Assembly (NCBI GenBank): GCA_001771585.1
Contig: MEUE01000003.1
Coordinates: forward strand, 124,001-188,000
DNA length: 64,000 bases
Source of the DNA: a candidate division WOR-1 bacterium RIFOXYB2_FULL_46_45
GTDB taxonomy: Bacteria; Margulisbacteria; WOR-1; XYC2-FULL-46-14
Direction of reading: 5' to 3'
Below are positions 49,501 through 58,360 of this stretch, in pieces. Position numbers and translations under genes: made by a program. Under the pieces are notes generated by a model. That model saw nothing but the letters and a program-made list of their open reading frames with translations, made no database searches and was not told the origin of the DNA. Every line of letters begins with the position of its first letter. Position 1 is the first letter of the stretch.

Positions 49501-50164
49501 GGGAAGGCAAAACCAAATATTTTCCGATTGGTAAACTCTCCAACCTATATTCGGCAATCCTGACCCGTTTCAGCTTTACAACGTTATAGCCCAAACTGTT
49601 TAGCATCCGGCGGATCTGGCGGTTTTTCCCTTCGCGCAAAATAAACCGGTAAGTCATCCCGCCAATCCTTTTGACTTCCACCGGTTTTGTTTTTATCCCC
49701 AAAATTGTAATTCCTGCCGCGTATTGTTTGATCGCCTCATTTGAGATGTGCCGGTCAACCGTTACCTCGTATTCCTTTTCGTGCTGATAGAGAGGGGAAG
49801 ACAAACGATTGGCGGCAACGCCGTCATTGGTAAAAAGAAGGAGCCCTTCCGAATCTTTGTCCAGGCGGCCGACCGCGTGAACCTTGTCCCTGATATCTTT
49901 CGGTAAAAGTTCTTTGGCCTCTTTCTCCCCTTTTTGGGGAAGATTGGTGACATAGCCGACCGGCTTATTCAACAAGACATACAAATATTCTTTTTGTTCC
50001 GCTTCTGCCCTCGGATCCAATTCAACCTTGTCTTTATTTTCAACTTTGGTCCCCAGCTCGGTCACAACTTCGCCGTTGACCTTAATCCAGCCCTTTTTTA
50101 TATATTCTTCCGCCTTGCGGCGGGAGCAGATTCCTCGTTCCGAGCAGTACTTTTGCAGGCGGAT
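49457..50164 (-). CDS. rluB: 23S rRNA pseudouridine synthase (RluB/RsuA family), unusual start
   Basis: About 235 residues. S4 domain (RLQKYCSERGICSRRKAEEY) followed by the catalytic core with GRLDKDSEGLLLFTNDG and the REGKNRQIRRM motif. The S4 domain begins right after the galT stop, where the codon at the Met position is ATC (50164-50162); a CTG lies two codons later. No ATG, GTG or TTG exists upstream of the S4 domain; the GTG at 50065 would remove it. Reinitiation from galT on a rare start is likely. Confidence 0.82.
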   Translation of the reverse strand: MRLQKYCSERGICSRRKAEEYIKKGWIKVNGEVVTELGTKVENKDKVELDPRAEAEQKEYLYVLLNKPVGYVTNLPQKGEKEAKELLPKDIRDKVHAVGRLDKDSEGLLLFTNDGVAANRLSSPLYQHEKEYEVTVDRHISNEAIKQYAAGITILGIKTKPVEVKRIGGMTYRFILREGKNRQIRRMLNSLGYNVVKLKRVRIAEYRLESLPIGKYLVLPSLTGGRARGPYPPAP

Positions 50165-51151
50165 TTAAGCGTCCCTCAAATATTTGGCCGCCGCTTCGGG
50201 AACAACCGGGATAATCGATATCCCCGAGCCGACCTCAAACCCGGCCACATTGGTGATGCGCGGAAAAATCTTGATATTCCAATGAAAATATTCGAGGTTT
50301 TTTTCGCGGCAGGGAGCGGAATAGACCGCATAATTAAAATCGGGATTGTTGATCGCCTTGTACAACTTTCCAATCACCGCTTTCATTATCAATGCCAGCT
50401 CTTTACACTGTTCGGAGGTGATCTCTTCAAAGTTTGAACTGTGGAACTTTGGGAGGATCATCGTCTCAAAGGGCATCCGCGGAGCGTAGAGGACAAAAGC
50501 GATAAAATGATCGGTTTCAAAAACCAGCCTCTCTTTGGCCTCCTGCTCTTTTTTTATAAGGTCGCACCAAAGGCAAATCCCCTCTTGATCAAAATGGGAC
50601 TGGGCAATTTCAATGCGGCCGCGAACCGCCCGGGGGGTAACCGGAACGGCAATGATCTGCGAATGCGGATGATGCAAAGAGGTCCCCGCCCCTCTCCCAT
50701 GGTTTTTGAAAAGGATGACCGATTCAAAGCGCGGATCTTTTGCCAGCGCGATATATCTTTCCCTATACGCCAGAAAAATCTCGTCAACCTGCTCCTGGTC
50801 CATGGTGGCAATAACCGCTTCATGGTCCGGGGATTCAATGATCACCTCGTGGATCCCCACCCCGTTCATTTTTATAAAACCGTGGACATCTTTGGTACGC
50901 ACCGCCTCCCCTTCCGGCCTAAGCGCCGGGAAGGCGTTGAGTGTTACCCGTACTTTCCAGGCCCCGTTTTTGCGGACGGCATAAATTTCAGGGGGGGTCT
51001 TGTCTTCTTTTCCGGGACAAAAGGGGCAGTTGGCCGCGCTATCGCCTTTGACCGGCTCCGGCTTGGAGGCAAAATCTTCCGGCCGCTTGGCACGTTCGGT
51101 CGCGATGATCACCCAGTCCCTGGTCATTGGATCGTATCTTAATTCCGGCAT
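50165..51151 (-). CDS. galT: Galactose-1-phosphate uridylyltransferase family protein (paralog 2)
   Basis: 328 residues. Active-site HHPHSQ with His161 and His163; zinc ligands Cys42 and Cys45 in NCPFC, plus CLWC in the second half. It is only moderately similar to the GalT at 7932-8969, so the two probably use different substrates (GalT versus a glucose-1-phosphate/ADP-glucose type enzyme). The ATG is 7 nt after TATAAT, so it is probably leaderless. Confidence 0.9.
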   Translation of the reverse strand: MPELRYDPMTRDWVIIATERAKRPEDFASKPEPVKGDSAANCPFCPGKEDKTPPEIYAVRKNGAWKVRVTLNAFPALRPEGEAVRTKDVHGFIKMNGVGIHEVIIESPDHEAVIATMDQEQVDEIFLAYRERYIALAKDPRFESVILFKNHGRGAGTSLHHPHSQIIAVPVTPRAVRGRIEIAQSHFDQEGICLWCDLIKKEQEAKERLVFETDHFIAFVLYAPRMPFETMILPKFHSSNFEEITSEQCKELALIMKAVIGKLYKAINNPDFNYAVYSAPCREKNLEYFHWNIKIFPRITNVAGFEVGSGISIIPVVPEAAAKYLRDA

Positions 51152-51158
51152 GGTTTTT

Positions 51159-51187
51159 ATTATACATTATTTGTTGCGGATTGACAA
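51159..51187 (-). promoter_or_regulatory. Promoter of galT paralog 2
   Basis: -35 TTGTCA (51182-51187), 17-nt spacer, -10 TATAAT (51159-51164), then 7 nt to the ATG. Its -35 overlaps the -35 of the divergent exporter promoter. Confidence 0.75.
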
Positions 51188-51209
51188 AAGATGCCAATTG
51201 AAAGATAAT
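51181..51209 (+). promoter_or_regulatory. Promoter of the exporter operon
   Basis: -35 TTGACA (51181-51186), exactly 17 nt, -10 GATAAT (51204-51209). Near consensus. The leader of ~95 nt carries the twin-hairpin repeat before the Shine-Dalgarno at ~51302. Confidence 0.75.
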
Positions 51210-51234
51210 TTACCCAAAACGTTCGGGTAGCAAT

Positions 51235-51281
51235 CCCCATACTGAAGTATGGGGAATTATTCCCCACACTTTAGTGTGGGG
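51235..51281. repeat. Tandem twin-hairpin repeat, copy 2
   Basis: Two perfect 8-bp hairpins (51235-51254, loop TGAA; 51262-51281, loop TTTA) with a 7-nt spacer. Same element as 1028-1074. Here it lies in the 5' leader of the exporter operon. Confidence 0.92.
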
Positions 51282-51311
51282 AGTTTCCTGTCTCTACAAG
51301 GGGGAGAAAAA

Positions 51312-52103
51312 ATGAAAAAGCGGCTGATAATTATTGGGATAATCTTGGCGGTTTTAATCATAACGGGATACGCGGCTTTTTTCTTAATCCGTTTTTGGGA
51401 CCAAGGGATAACCGGAACCGGAACGATCGAAGTAACAGAGGTGGTGGTTAGCAGTAAAGTGAACGGCAGGATCATTCAACTGAACATCGACGAAGGATCC
51501 AATGTTGCTTCGGAGGAAGTTTTGGCCGAAGTCGAAAAGCAGGATTATCGGGCCCAGCTTGACAACGCCAAGGCAAAATATGAATTGGCTAAAAGCGAAT
51601 TCAGGCGCAATACCCAAATGTACGCATCACAATCGATCAGCGCCGACCAGCTCGACAACGCCCGGTCAAATTACGAAGCGGCCGCCGCCGCGCTGACCCT
51701 GGCGGAGAATAATTTATCTTACACGACCATCACATCCCCCATCAAAGGGATCGTCTTATCAAAAGCGGTCGAACAGGGAGAATTGGTGGTCTACGGCTCC
51801 CCGATCGCGACTTTGGCTAATTTGGACGAAGTCAAACTCTACCTTTACGTCGGAGAAAAAACGGTCGGCAAGATCAACTACGGGAGCAGCGTAAAAGTGA
51901 CGGTCGATTCCCTTCCGGGAAAAGTTTTTATGGGGACCGTCTCCTACATTTCGGACAAGCAGGAATTTACCCCCAAGCCGATCCAAACCCAGGAAGAGCG
52001 GACCACCTACGTTTATAAGATAAAAGTTATCGTCCCCAATCCAAACCATGATTTGAAACCGGGAATGCCGGCCGACGGCCATTTCTTATGCAACTCGCGA
52101 TAG
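51312..52103 (+). CDS. ybhG: HlyD/YbhG-type membrane fusion protein
   Basis: 263 residues. N-terminal membrane anchor (LIIIGIILAVLIITGYAAFF), then the lipoyl halves (VNGRIIQLNIDEGSNV) flanking an alpha-helical hairpin, and a beta-barrel. It bridges inner-membrane exporter and TolC. The start has GGGGGAG upstream; the longer frame runs into the hairpin repeat. It overlaps the next gene by 16 nt. Confidence 0.92.
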   Translation: MKKRLIIIGIILAVLIITGYAAFFLIRFWDQGITGTGTIEVTEVVVSSKVNGRIIQLNIDEGSNVASEEVLAEVEKQDYRAQLDNAKAKYELAKSEFRRNTQMYASQSISADQLDNARSNYEAAAAALTLAENNLSYTTITSPIKGIVLSKAVEQGELVVYGSPIATLANLDEVKLYLYVGEKTVGKINYGSSVKVTVDSLPGKVFMGTVSYISDKQEFTPKPIQTQEERTTYVYKIKVIVPNPNHDLKPGMPADGHFLCNSR

Positions 52104-52810
52104 AGACCAAGAAACTGACCAAAAAATTCGGCGAGAATGTCGCGGTCAACGCGTTGGACTTGCAGATCAACGTCGGAGAAATTTTTGGCCTGGTCGGACC
52201 GGACGGCGCCGGAAAAAGCACCACCATGCGCCTAATTTCAACCGCGATGGCCCCCACGGAGGGGGAAGCTTCGGTCCTGGGACTGGATGTCAAAACCAAA
52301 GAAGAAGAGATCCGCGACCGGATCGGCTATATGCCGCAGCGTTTTGCACTCTACGGAGACCTAACAGTTGACGAAAATATCGATTTTTTTGCCGAAATCT
52401 ACGGCGTTCCAAAAAAAGAGATAGAACCGAAGAAAAAAGAACTTCTAGAATTTACCGGAATGGCCAAATTTACCGATCGCCGTGGGCGAAACCTCTCCGG
52501 CGGTATGCAAAAAAAACTGGCCCTGGCCTGCAACCTGATCCATAAGCCGGAAATCATCATGCTGGACGAGCCGACGCTCGGCGTCGATCCGATCTCCCGG
52601 CGTGAATTCTGGAGGATCCTTTACGGCTTGAAGGACGTAACCATTGTTGTAACAACCCCCTATATGGACGAGGCCGAGCGCTGCAACCGGATCGGCCTGA
52701 TCCGGGAAGGGCATCTTTTGGCCTGCGATACTCCGGACGCGATCAAGAAGCGCTACGCCACAAAAAGTTTGGAAGAGGCTTTTATAAAAGCGATTGAAAC
52801 AAAAACATGA
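52088..52810 (+). CDS. ABC transporter ATPase, equivalent to YbhF N-terminal half
   Basis: 240 residues. Walker A GPDGAGKST (37-45), canonical signature LSGGM (136-140), Walker B with Glu161. The H-loop His is replaced by Pro191 in TTPYMDEAE. In E. coli YbhF the first half likewise lacks this His. It should pair with the next gene to make one heterodimer. Starts inside ybhG; ends overlapping the next start as ATGA. Confidence 0.92.
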   Translation: MQLAIETKKLTKKFGENVAVNALDLQINVGEIFGLVGPDGAGKSTTMRLISTAMAPTEGEASVLGLDVKTKEEEIRDRIGYMPQRFALYGDLTVDENIDFFAEIYGVPKKEIEPKKKELLEFTGMAKFTDRRGRNLSGGMQKKLALACNLIHKPEIIMLDEPTLGVDPISRREFWRILYGLKDVTIVVTTPYMDEAERCNRIGLIREGHLLACDTPDAIKKRYATKSLEEAFIKAIETKT

Positions 52811-53748
52811 GCGAAACGGCAATTGAAATAACCAATTTGGTAAAAAAGTTCGGCGGTTTTACCGCCGTCAACAATATCAGCTTCAACGTCAACAAGGGAG
52901 AGATCTTTGGCTTTTTGGGGCCCAATGGAGCGGGAAAAACAACCACCATCCGGATGCTCTGCGGTTTATATGATCCGACCTCCGGAACCGGCAAGGTCGG
53001 CGGTTATCAGCTTGGAAAAGAAGCGCAAAAGATCAAGCAGAACATCGGCTACATGTGCCAAAAGTTCTGCCTTTATGACGATCTGACCATCGCCGAAAAT
53101 ATCGATTTTTATGCCGGAATGTACCAGACCAACCGCGCCACGCGCCGGGAGCAGATGGAAAAGATTTTGCGGCAGGCCGAATTGACCGAAAGCAAGGACA
53201 CGATCACCGGGAACCTCTCCCTTTCGGTCAAACAGCATTTGGCGCTCGGCTGTTCGATCATCCACGAGCCGAAGATTGTCTTTTTGGACGAGCCAACCGG
53301 CGGGGTTGATCCGATTTCGCGTAAAAAATTCTGGGCGATCATAAAAGAGATGGCCACCAAAGGAATTACGATTCTGGTCACGACACATTACATGGACGAA
53401 GCCGAAATGTGCGACCGGATCGCTTTGATCAGCGCCGGAGAGATGATCGCCTGCGATTCTCCGGCAAATTTGAAATCTACCCTGATGGGCAACACGCTTT
53501 TTGAAATTGAAGTCGACCAGGTGATGAAGGGGCTTGAAACTCTCCACTCCCGCCCTTTCAGCCGCGATGTCTCTTTATACGGCGTCTTTCTGCACGTTTT
53601 GGTTGAAGATCCCAAATACGAAAAGGAGATCCGCGAAACTTTGGAAGAGGCCGGCTTACAGGTTAAAAGGATCGAAAAAATCCTGCCGTCGCTGGAAGAC
53701 GTTTTTGTCTTCCTGGTTGAAAAACAGCAGGCGGAGATGAAGAAATGA
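52807..53748 (+). CDS. ABC transporter ATPase, equivalent to YbhF C-terminal half
   Basis: 313 residues. Walker A GPNGAGKTT (38-46), Walker B Glu162, H-loop His194 in TTHYMDEAE. The signature is degenerate (LSLSV at 137-141 instead of LSGGx). Together with the previous gene this leaves one intact ATP site (this Walker A and His with the partner's signature) and one degenerate site. A ~70-residue C-terminal extension follows. Confidence 0.92.
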   Translation: MSETAIEITNLVKKFGGFTAVNNISFNVNKGEIFGFLGPNGAGKTTTIRMLCGLYDPTSGTGKVGGYQLGKEAQKIKQNIGYMCQKFCLYDDLTIAENIDFYAGMYQTNRATRREQMEKILRQAELTESKDTITGNLSLSVKQHLALGCSIIHEPKIVFLDEPTGGVDPISRKKFWAIIKEMATKGITILVTTHYMDEAEMCDRIALISAGEMIACDSPANLKSTLMGNTLFEIEVDQVMKGLETLHSRPFSRDVSLYGVFLHVLVEDPKYEKEIRETLEEAGLQVKRIEKILPSLEDVFVFLVEKQQAEMKK

Positions 53749-54896
53749 AATCAAGCAACATCAACCCCAGGCGCCTGTTCGCGGTGATGAAAAAAGAGTT
53801 TATTTCCCTCTTCCGCGACCCGATGTCGCTGACGATCATGATCGCCATGCCGATTTTGATGCTAGTCTTGTACGGCTACGCCGCGTCGCTTGATGTCGAC
53901 CATGTCCCGATCTCGATTTTGGACAGGGACAAGACAACGGAAAGCCGCAACTTTATCAACCGCTTCATCAACAATAAATATTTTGACCTGGTATCAAGCC
54001 TTAATTCCGACCGGGAAATCCAAGAAACTTTAGACAGCGGAAAAGCCAAAGTTGTGCTAAATATTCCGCATAAATTCGGACAGGCAATCCGGGGAGGAAA
54101 AACCGCCACCGTCCAGGCGCTGATTGACGGCAGCGACTCAACCTGGGCGCAATCGGCCTCCGGCTACATCCAATCGATCGGGACACAGTTTAATTCCGAC
54201 CTGATCCAAAACAAAGCGGACCAATTGGGAGTCGTAAATCCTCCCCCGTTCCCCATTAATTTAATACCTCGCATCTGGTATAACCAGGATCTCCGTTCGA
54301 TGAACTTTTTTGTTCCCGGACTGATCGCGGTGGTTTTGATGCAGGTCTCCTCCCTGCTGACCTCCTTGACCATTATTTCGGAAAAAGAACAGGGAACAAT
54401 TGAAAGCATCATCGTCAGTCCGATTAGGAAATATGAACTGATGCTTGGAAAAATACTTCCTTACGTCATTATTATTTTTTGTGATATGTTCCTGATCACC
54501 GGCTGCGCCTATTTACTCTTTAACGTCCCTGTAAAAGGGAGCTATCTGTTATTGTTGTTCTGTTCTTTTATTTTCTTGACGGGGACGATGGCCCTGGGGC
54601 TTTTTATCTCAACCACCGCCACCTCAAGCCAGGCGGCCATGCAGATGACCTCTATTACCACACTGCTCCCCGCCATTCTTTTGTCCGGTTTTACTTTTCC
54701 TATTTCCAACATGCCGTGGGCGCTCCAAATGGTATCGCTCTTTGTCCCCGCCCGCTATTTTATTGATATTTTAAGGGCGCTCTATTTAAAAGGGGTCGGG
54801 TTAATGTGCTTCTGGCAGGATTTTGCCATGATGACGCTCTTAAGTCTGTTTTTTATAGTGATTAGCATCCGTAAATTCCAGAAGAGGTTGGACTAA
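53745..54896 (+). CDS. ybhS: ABC-2 type permease, YbhS-like
   Basis: 383 residues. First helix near 28-48 (MSLTIMIAMPILMLVLYGYA), a large outer domain, then five helices. The start EFISLFRDP is the typical coupling helix. It overlaps the ATPase gene by 4 nt (ATGA). With YbhR it forms the channel, probably for lipophilic drugs or cations. Confidence 0.92.
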   Translation: MKSSNINPRRLFAVMKKEFISLFRDPMSLTIMIAMPILMLVLYGYAASLDVDHVPISILDRDKTTESRNFINRFINNKYFDLVSSLNSDREIQETLDSGKAKVVLNIPHKFGQAIRGGKTATVQALIDGSDSTWAQSASGYIQSIGTQFNSDLIQNKADQLGVVNPPPFPINLIPRIWYNQDLRSMNFFVPGLIAVVLMQVSSLLTSLTIISEKEQGTIESIIVSPIRKYELMLGKILPYVIIIFCDMFLITGCAYLLFNVPVKGSYLLLLFCSFIFLTGTMALGLFISTTATSSQAAMQMTSITTLLPAILLSGFTFPISNMPWALQMVSLFVPARYFIDILRALYLKGVGLMCFWQDFAMMTLLSLFFIVISIRKFQKRLD

Positions 54897-56029
54897 TGCT
54901 TGACAGCCGTCTGTTCCATTTTATGAAAAAGGAAATTTTACAGCTCTTCCGCGACCGGCGGATGCTGTTTATTGCCGTCATTATGCCGATTGTCCAGCTT
55001 ATTCTGCTCGGCTATGTCGCTTCGATGGATATCAAGCATCTTTCAACCGCAGTCCTGGACGAAGACAAGACCTATTACAGCCGGGATTTTTTGCGGCGCT
55101 TTGGCAACATCGAATATTTTGACATCAATTATTATTTGAGCAACCGCAGCCAGGTGGCGCCGATGCTTGATACCGGCCAAGCACAGCTGGTGATCTATGT
55201 CCCTTCCAAATACGGGCAAAAGATCGCGCACGGGCAAACCGCCGACGTCCAGTTTGAGATTGACGGAAGCAATGCCACGATCGCCTCCATAGCCAAATCA
55301 TATGTCAGCACGATCGGGCTTACTGCCGGAACCGAGATTTACAACCAGCGCCTGGCGCGGCAAGGGCTTATGGTCTTAAGCCAGCCGTTGTTTGATCTGC
55401 GTTCCCGCATCTGGTATAACGGCGACCTGGAGAGCCGCTTTTTTTATGTGCCGGGTATCTTCGCCCAGCTTTTGATGCTGATCAGCATGATCTTGACCAC
55501 CTCTTCTATTGTCAGGGAAAAGACCCGCGGAACCATGGAGATGCTCTCCGTTACTCCCCTGCGCCCGATGGAAATCATCGCGGGAAAACTGATCCCCTTC
55601 GGAGTGGTTGCGATGTTTGATGTTATCGTCGTCTTTCTAATCGCCACGCTCTGGTTCGGGGTCCCGATGCGCGGAAGCGTTTTTCTTTTATTCCTCTTTT
55701 GCGCGTCCTACCTGCTGGCGGGGCTGGGGACAGGTGTCTTGATCTCTTCTTTTGCCCGCAATGAAAGGCAGGCGGGGATGGCAAACCTATTCATCACCTC
55801 ACCGCAAATGCTTCTTTCCGGTTTTATGTTCCCGATTGACAACATGCCCCCGTTTATCCAGTTCATCACCCTGTTTGTCCCCCTGCGGTATCTGCTGGCG
55901 ATTGTCAGGGAGATCTTCTTAAAGGGTGTTGGAATTAATTACCTCTGGCCGCAGGTTTTGCCGATGCTCTTGATCGCCGTGGTAATATTGACCGTAAGCG
56001 TTATGAGATTTAAAAGTAAGCTTGAATAA
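54896..56029 (+). CDS. ybhR: ABC-2 type permease, YbhR-like
   Basis: 377 residues, paralog of the preceding gene: KEILQLFRDRRMLFIAVIMP at the start and the same topology. Linked by a TAATG overlap. The two together are the usual heterodimeric permease of YbhGFSR systems. Confidence 0.92.
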   Translation: MLDSRLFHFMKKEILQLFRDRRMLFIAVIMPIVQLILLGYVASMDIKHLSTAVLDEDKTYYSRDFLRRFGNIEYFDINYYLSNRSQVAPMLDTGQAQLVIYVPSKYGQKIAHGQTADVQFEIDGSNATIASIAKSYVSTIGLTAGTEIYNQRLARQGLMVLSQPLFDLRSRIWYNGDLESRFFYVPGIFAQLLMLISMILTTSSIVREKTRGTMEMLSVTPLRPMEIIAGKLIPFGVVAMFDVIVVFLIATLWFGVPMRGSVFLLFLFCASYLLAGLGTGVLISSFARNERQAGMANLFITSPQMLLSGFMFPIDNMPPFIQFITLFVPLRYLLAIVREIFLKGVGINYLWPQVLPMLLIAVVILTVSVMRFKSKLE

Positions 56030-56051
56030 GAATAAAAGGAGAAGAATAATT

Positions 56052-57347
56052 ATGAAAAAATGTCTTGTGTTTCTGATTGTTTTAATGACTTTCCTGTCCA
56101 GGGCGGAAGCGATTGACCTTAAGGAAAGTATCGGAGTGGCGATCAAAACCAATCCGACGGTGATCGCCGCGGAGAAAAAAGCGGCGGCCGCCGGCGCCAG
56201 GTTCAACCAGGCGGTCAGCGCCTTTTTTCCGACGGTGGACGTAAGCGGAAATTACAACAAATCACACGCTTCTCCCACAACGGTGCAGATTAACAACCAG
56301 AATGTTACGATCGGGACCAATGACACCGCCACCGTAACCGGAGTAAACGCCGGACTAACCCAGCCGCTCTTTGTCGCCGCCCTTTTTCCCGGTTACGGGA
56401 TCGCCCAAAAAGGTTCGGATTCGGCCAAAGAAGAATACCGGCAGACGATCGTCGATACTTATTTCAACGTAACCCGGACTTATTTCGGAGTATTGTTATC
56501 GCAAAAAATGAAAGAGTTGATGAGCGAATCGCTCGCTATGGCCGCCTCCCACCGCAAGCAGGTGCAGTCGATGCTAAACGCCGGGATGTCGACCAAGGCC
56601 GATTTTCTCCGCTCAAAGGTTAGGGAGGCCAATGCCAGCGTTGATTTAATAAAATCAAAATACGACATTGAACTTTCCAAAGATGCTTTCAACAACGCGT
56701 TGGGCTACGACCAGACCCGGCCGGTTGAGCTGAAAGACGAAGGCTTCTCCGGAATAGTCAAGAATCTGCCGGAATACGACGTGTTGTTAAAAACGGCTTA
56801 TGCCAACCGTCCGGACTGGAAGATTTATCTTTTGGCAAACGGGATCAGCGAAGAACAATTGCGGCTTTCCCAAAGCGAATACCTCCCTTCGGTCGTATTA
56901 AACGCCAGCAGCGGAAGCCAGTTGACCAAATATCCCTCCTTCCAATCGGATGTCAATTCGTGGAAAGTCGCCGGTTCCGGTTCCTGGACCCTGTTCGACA
57001 GTTTGGGAAGGGAAAACCGGGTCAGGGAAGCTTCCGAAAATTTGGCTTCGCAAAAAGCCAGCACCGACCAGGTGAAGAACAACATCGCCATGCAGGTGCA
57101 TGATGCCTTTTTGAATTTAAAAAGCGCCCTTGATACGATCGGCGCCACCAAACAGGCGGTCGATTCGGCAAAGGAGAGTTATAACGTCGCAACCGCCCGC
57201 TACAATGCCGGGATGGGAACCAACACCGACGTCCTTGATTCCCAGGTTGACTTGACGGAAGCCGAAACAAATTACCTGCGGGCGCTCTTTGACGTTGAGA
57301 TCGCCAAGGCGAAGATCAATCAAGCGGTCGGGAAAGCGGTCTTATAG
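56052..57347 (+). CDS. TolC-like outer-membrane efflux protein
   Basis: 431 residues. Signal peptide CLVFLIVLMTFLSRAEA, then two repeats of the TolC helical hairpin (e.g. EKKAAAAGARFNQAVSAFFP and ARYNAGMGTNTDVLDSQVDL). It would form the outer-membrane duct for the exporter encoded just upstream. AAAGGAG precedes the ATG. It ends the operon, followed by a terminator. Confidence 0.93.
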   Translation: MKKCLVFLIVLMTFLSRAEAIDLKESIGVAIKTNPTVIAAEKKAAAAGARFNQAVSAFFPTVDVSGNYNKSHASPTTVQINNQNVTIGTNDTATVTGVNAGLTQPLFVAALFPGYGIAQKGSDSAKEEYRQTIVDTYFNVTRTYFGVLLSQKMKELMSESLAMAASHRKQVQSMLNAGMSTKADFLRSKVREANASVDLIKSKYDIELSKDAFNNALGYDQTRPVELKDEGFSGIVKNLPEYDVLLKTAYANRPDWKIYLLANGISEEQLRLSQSEYLPSVVLNASSGSQLTKYPSFQSDVNSWKVAGSGSWTLFDSLGRENRVREASENLASQKASTDQVKNNIAMQVHDAFLNLKSALDTIGATKQAVDSAKESYNVATARYNAGMGTNTDVLDSQVDLTEAETNYLRALFDVEIAKAKINQAVGKAVL

Positions 57348-57382
57348 GCACACTAACTTTTCCCTGACAAACATGTATCTGC

Positions 57383-57413
57383 GGGTAATTTAAAAAATTT
57401 TACCCTTATTTTT
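57383..57413 (+). terminator. Terminator of the exporter operon
   Basis: GGGTAA ... TTACCC hairpin with an AT-rich interior, followed by TTATTTTT. It lies 36 nt after the TolC-like stop and abuts the 156-bp conserved block. Confidence 0.65.
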
Positions 57414-57567
57414 GCCCAAGAAATTGAAAGTTCGATTTTTGGCTGTATTATCGGTAATAATGGTGGTATGAATTTTTGAAAAAACAGCAAAAATGCCGAT
57501 TTCCCCCGCGAAACCTGCAAATGATTATTGATGCATGTTTTTACCCCTTTGTTGCGATAATAATTAT
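57412..57567. repeat. 156-bp conserved block, copy A
   Basis: Aligned without a gap to 58712-58867 (offset exactly 1300), about 90% identical. Differences cluster in the first third; the central and last parts, including the promoter and start codon, are nearly identical. It ends at the start codon of the cargo gene. No protein can be supported on it: the antisense frames drift without codon preference. Confidence 0.9.
57553..57561 (+). promoter_or_regulatory. Extended -10 of cargo gene A
   Basis: TGCGATAAT, 6 nt before the ATG at 57568, no Shine-Dalgarno. Leaderless start expected. Identical to the promoter at 58853-58861. Confidence 0.6.
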
Positions 57568-58338
57568 ATGGCGGTAAGTTTAGGAATGAAAACATTATTA
57601 ACCAATATTTTATTTTCAAGATGGTCTAGTGGTAACTTCGCGCACAGGAGAAACTGGCTTGCCAGAGTATTTGGAGTCAGCCCTAATAAAGTAAGGAGCC
57701 CAAAATTTCTTTCAACCTATGACCCTAAAGATCAGATTGAAGGAGATATAGCTGCTATCAGGAGAGAAGTAAGCCGGGCAGCCGAATCGATGAGATTTAG
57801 TATGGGCTGCGGACTTCGTTGGGCAATTGACCATACCCCTAGCGATGTGGGAATAAACTTTTCTGCTCATGGAATAATCGGCGGCGTAATTTCTGGGGAA
57901 AAAAAACAGTTCCCATTTCCCGTAGGACATTCATTTGAAAATGGCCACTGGAACACTTATGTTGATCCTTTGGCTGCGTTGGGAGAAATCCTCAAAAATG
58001 GGATTAATCATAGTAGAGGCATTAACCAGGTTCCTTTTAGTGGCGGCGAAGGATTTTGCGGAGCGGCCGGAGCCGCAAATCCCTATATTGATGGGGGAAT
58101 AATTCTTGTTTCTTCTTTAAATAAAAAACTTGATCGGGTTCAATATGTTGTTCTTGGAGCACAGTATAACCGCTGCTTTGATTGGTTAAGAAGAGAATTC
58201 CCACATACAACTTTTATCCCCTGGCATGAAGCGCCAAAAGTTTTAACCAGAGCCGCAAAAAGCGAAACCCAAAGCCATTTTTCATGTCTTGAATTGACAA
58301 AAAATAATCACCCTCTTCGGGATGTTTTTTATAAATAG
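57568..58338 (+). CDS. Cargo gene A: orphan protein
   Basis: 256 residues; no family recognised. No signal peptide or membrane helix. It contains a glycine-rich core with Cys81, His101 (FSAHGIIGG), His121/His127 and Cys164 (EGFCGAAGAA), reminiscent of a Cys-His enzyme, but I cannot name a fold. The ATG at 57568 is chosen because the conserved block and its -10 end there; the frame is open 11 codons further up. It converges on a Kelch fragment. Confidence 0.6.
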   Translation: MAVSLGMKTLLTNILFSRWSSGNFAHRRNWLARVFGVSPNKVRSPKFLSTYDPKDQIEGDIAAIRREVSRAAESMRFSMGCGLRWAIDHTPSDVGINFSAHGIIGGVISGEKKQFPFPVGHSFENGHWNTYVDPLAALGEILKNGINHSRGINQVPFSGGEGFCGAAGAANPYIDGGIILVSSLNKKLDRVQYVVLGAQYNRCFDWLRREFPHTTFIPWHEAPKVLTRAAKSETQSHFSCLELTKNNHPLRDVFYK

Positions 58339-58360
58339 AAAAAGCAGGCAAACAATTTTT

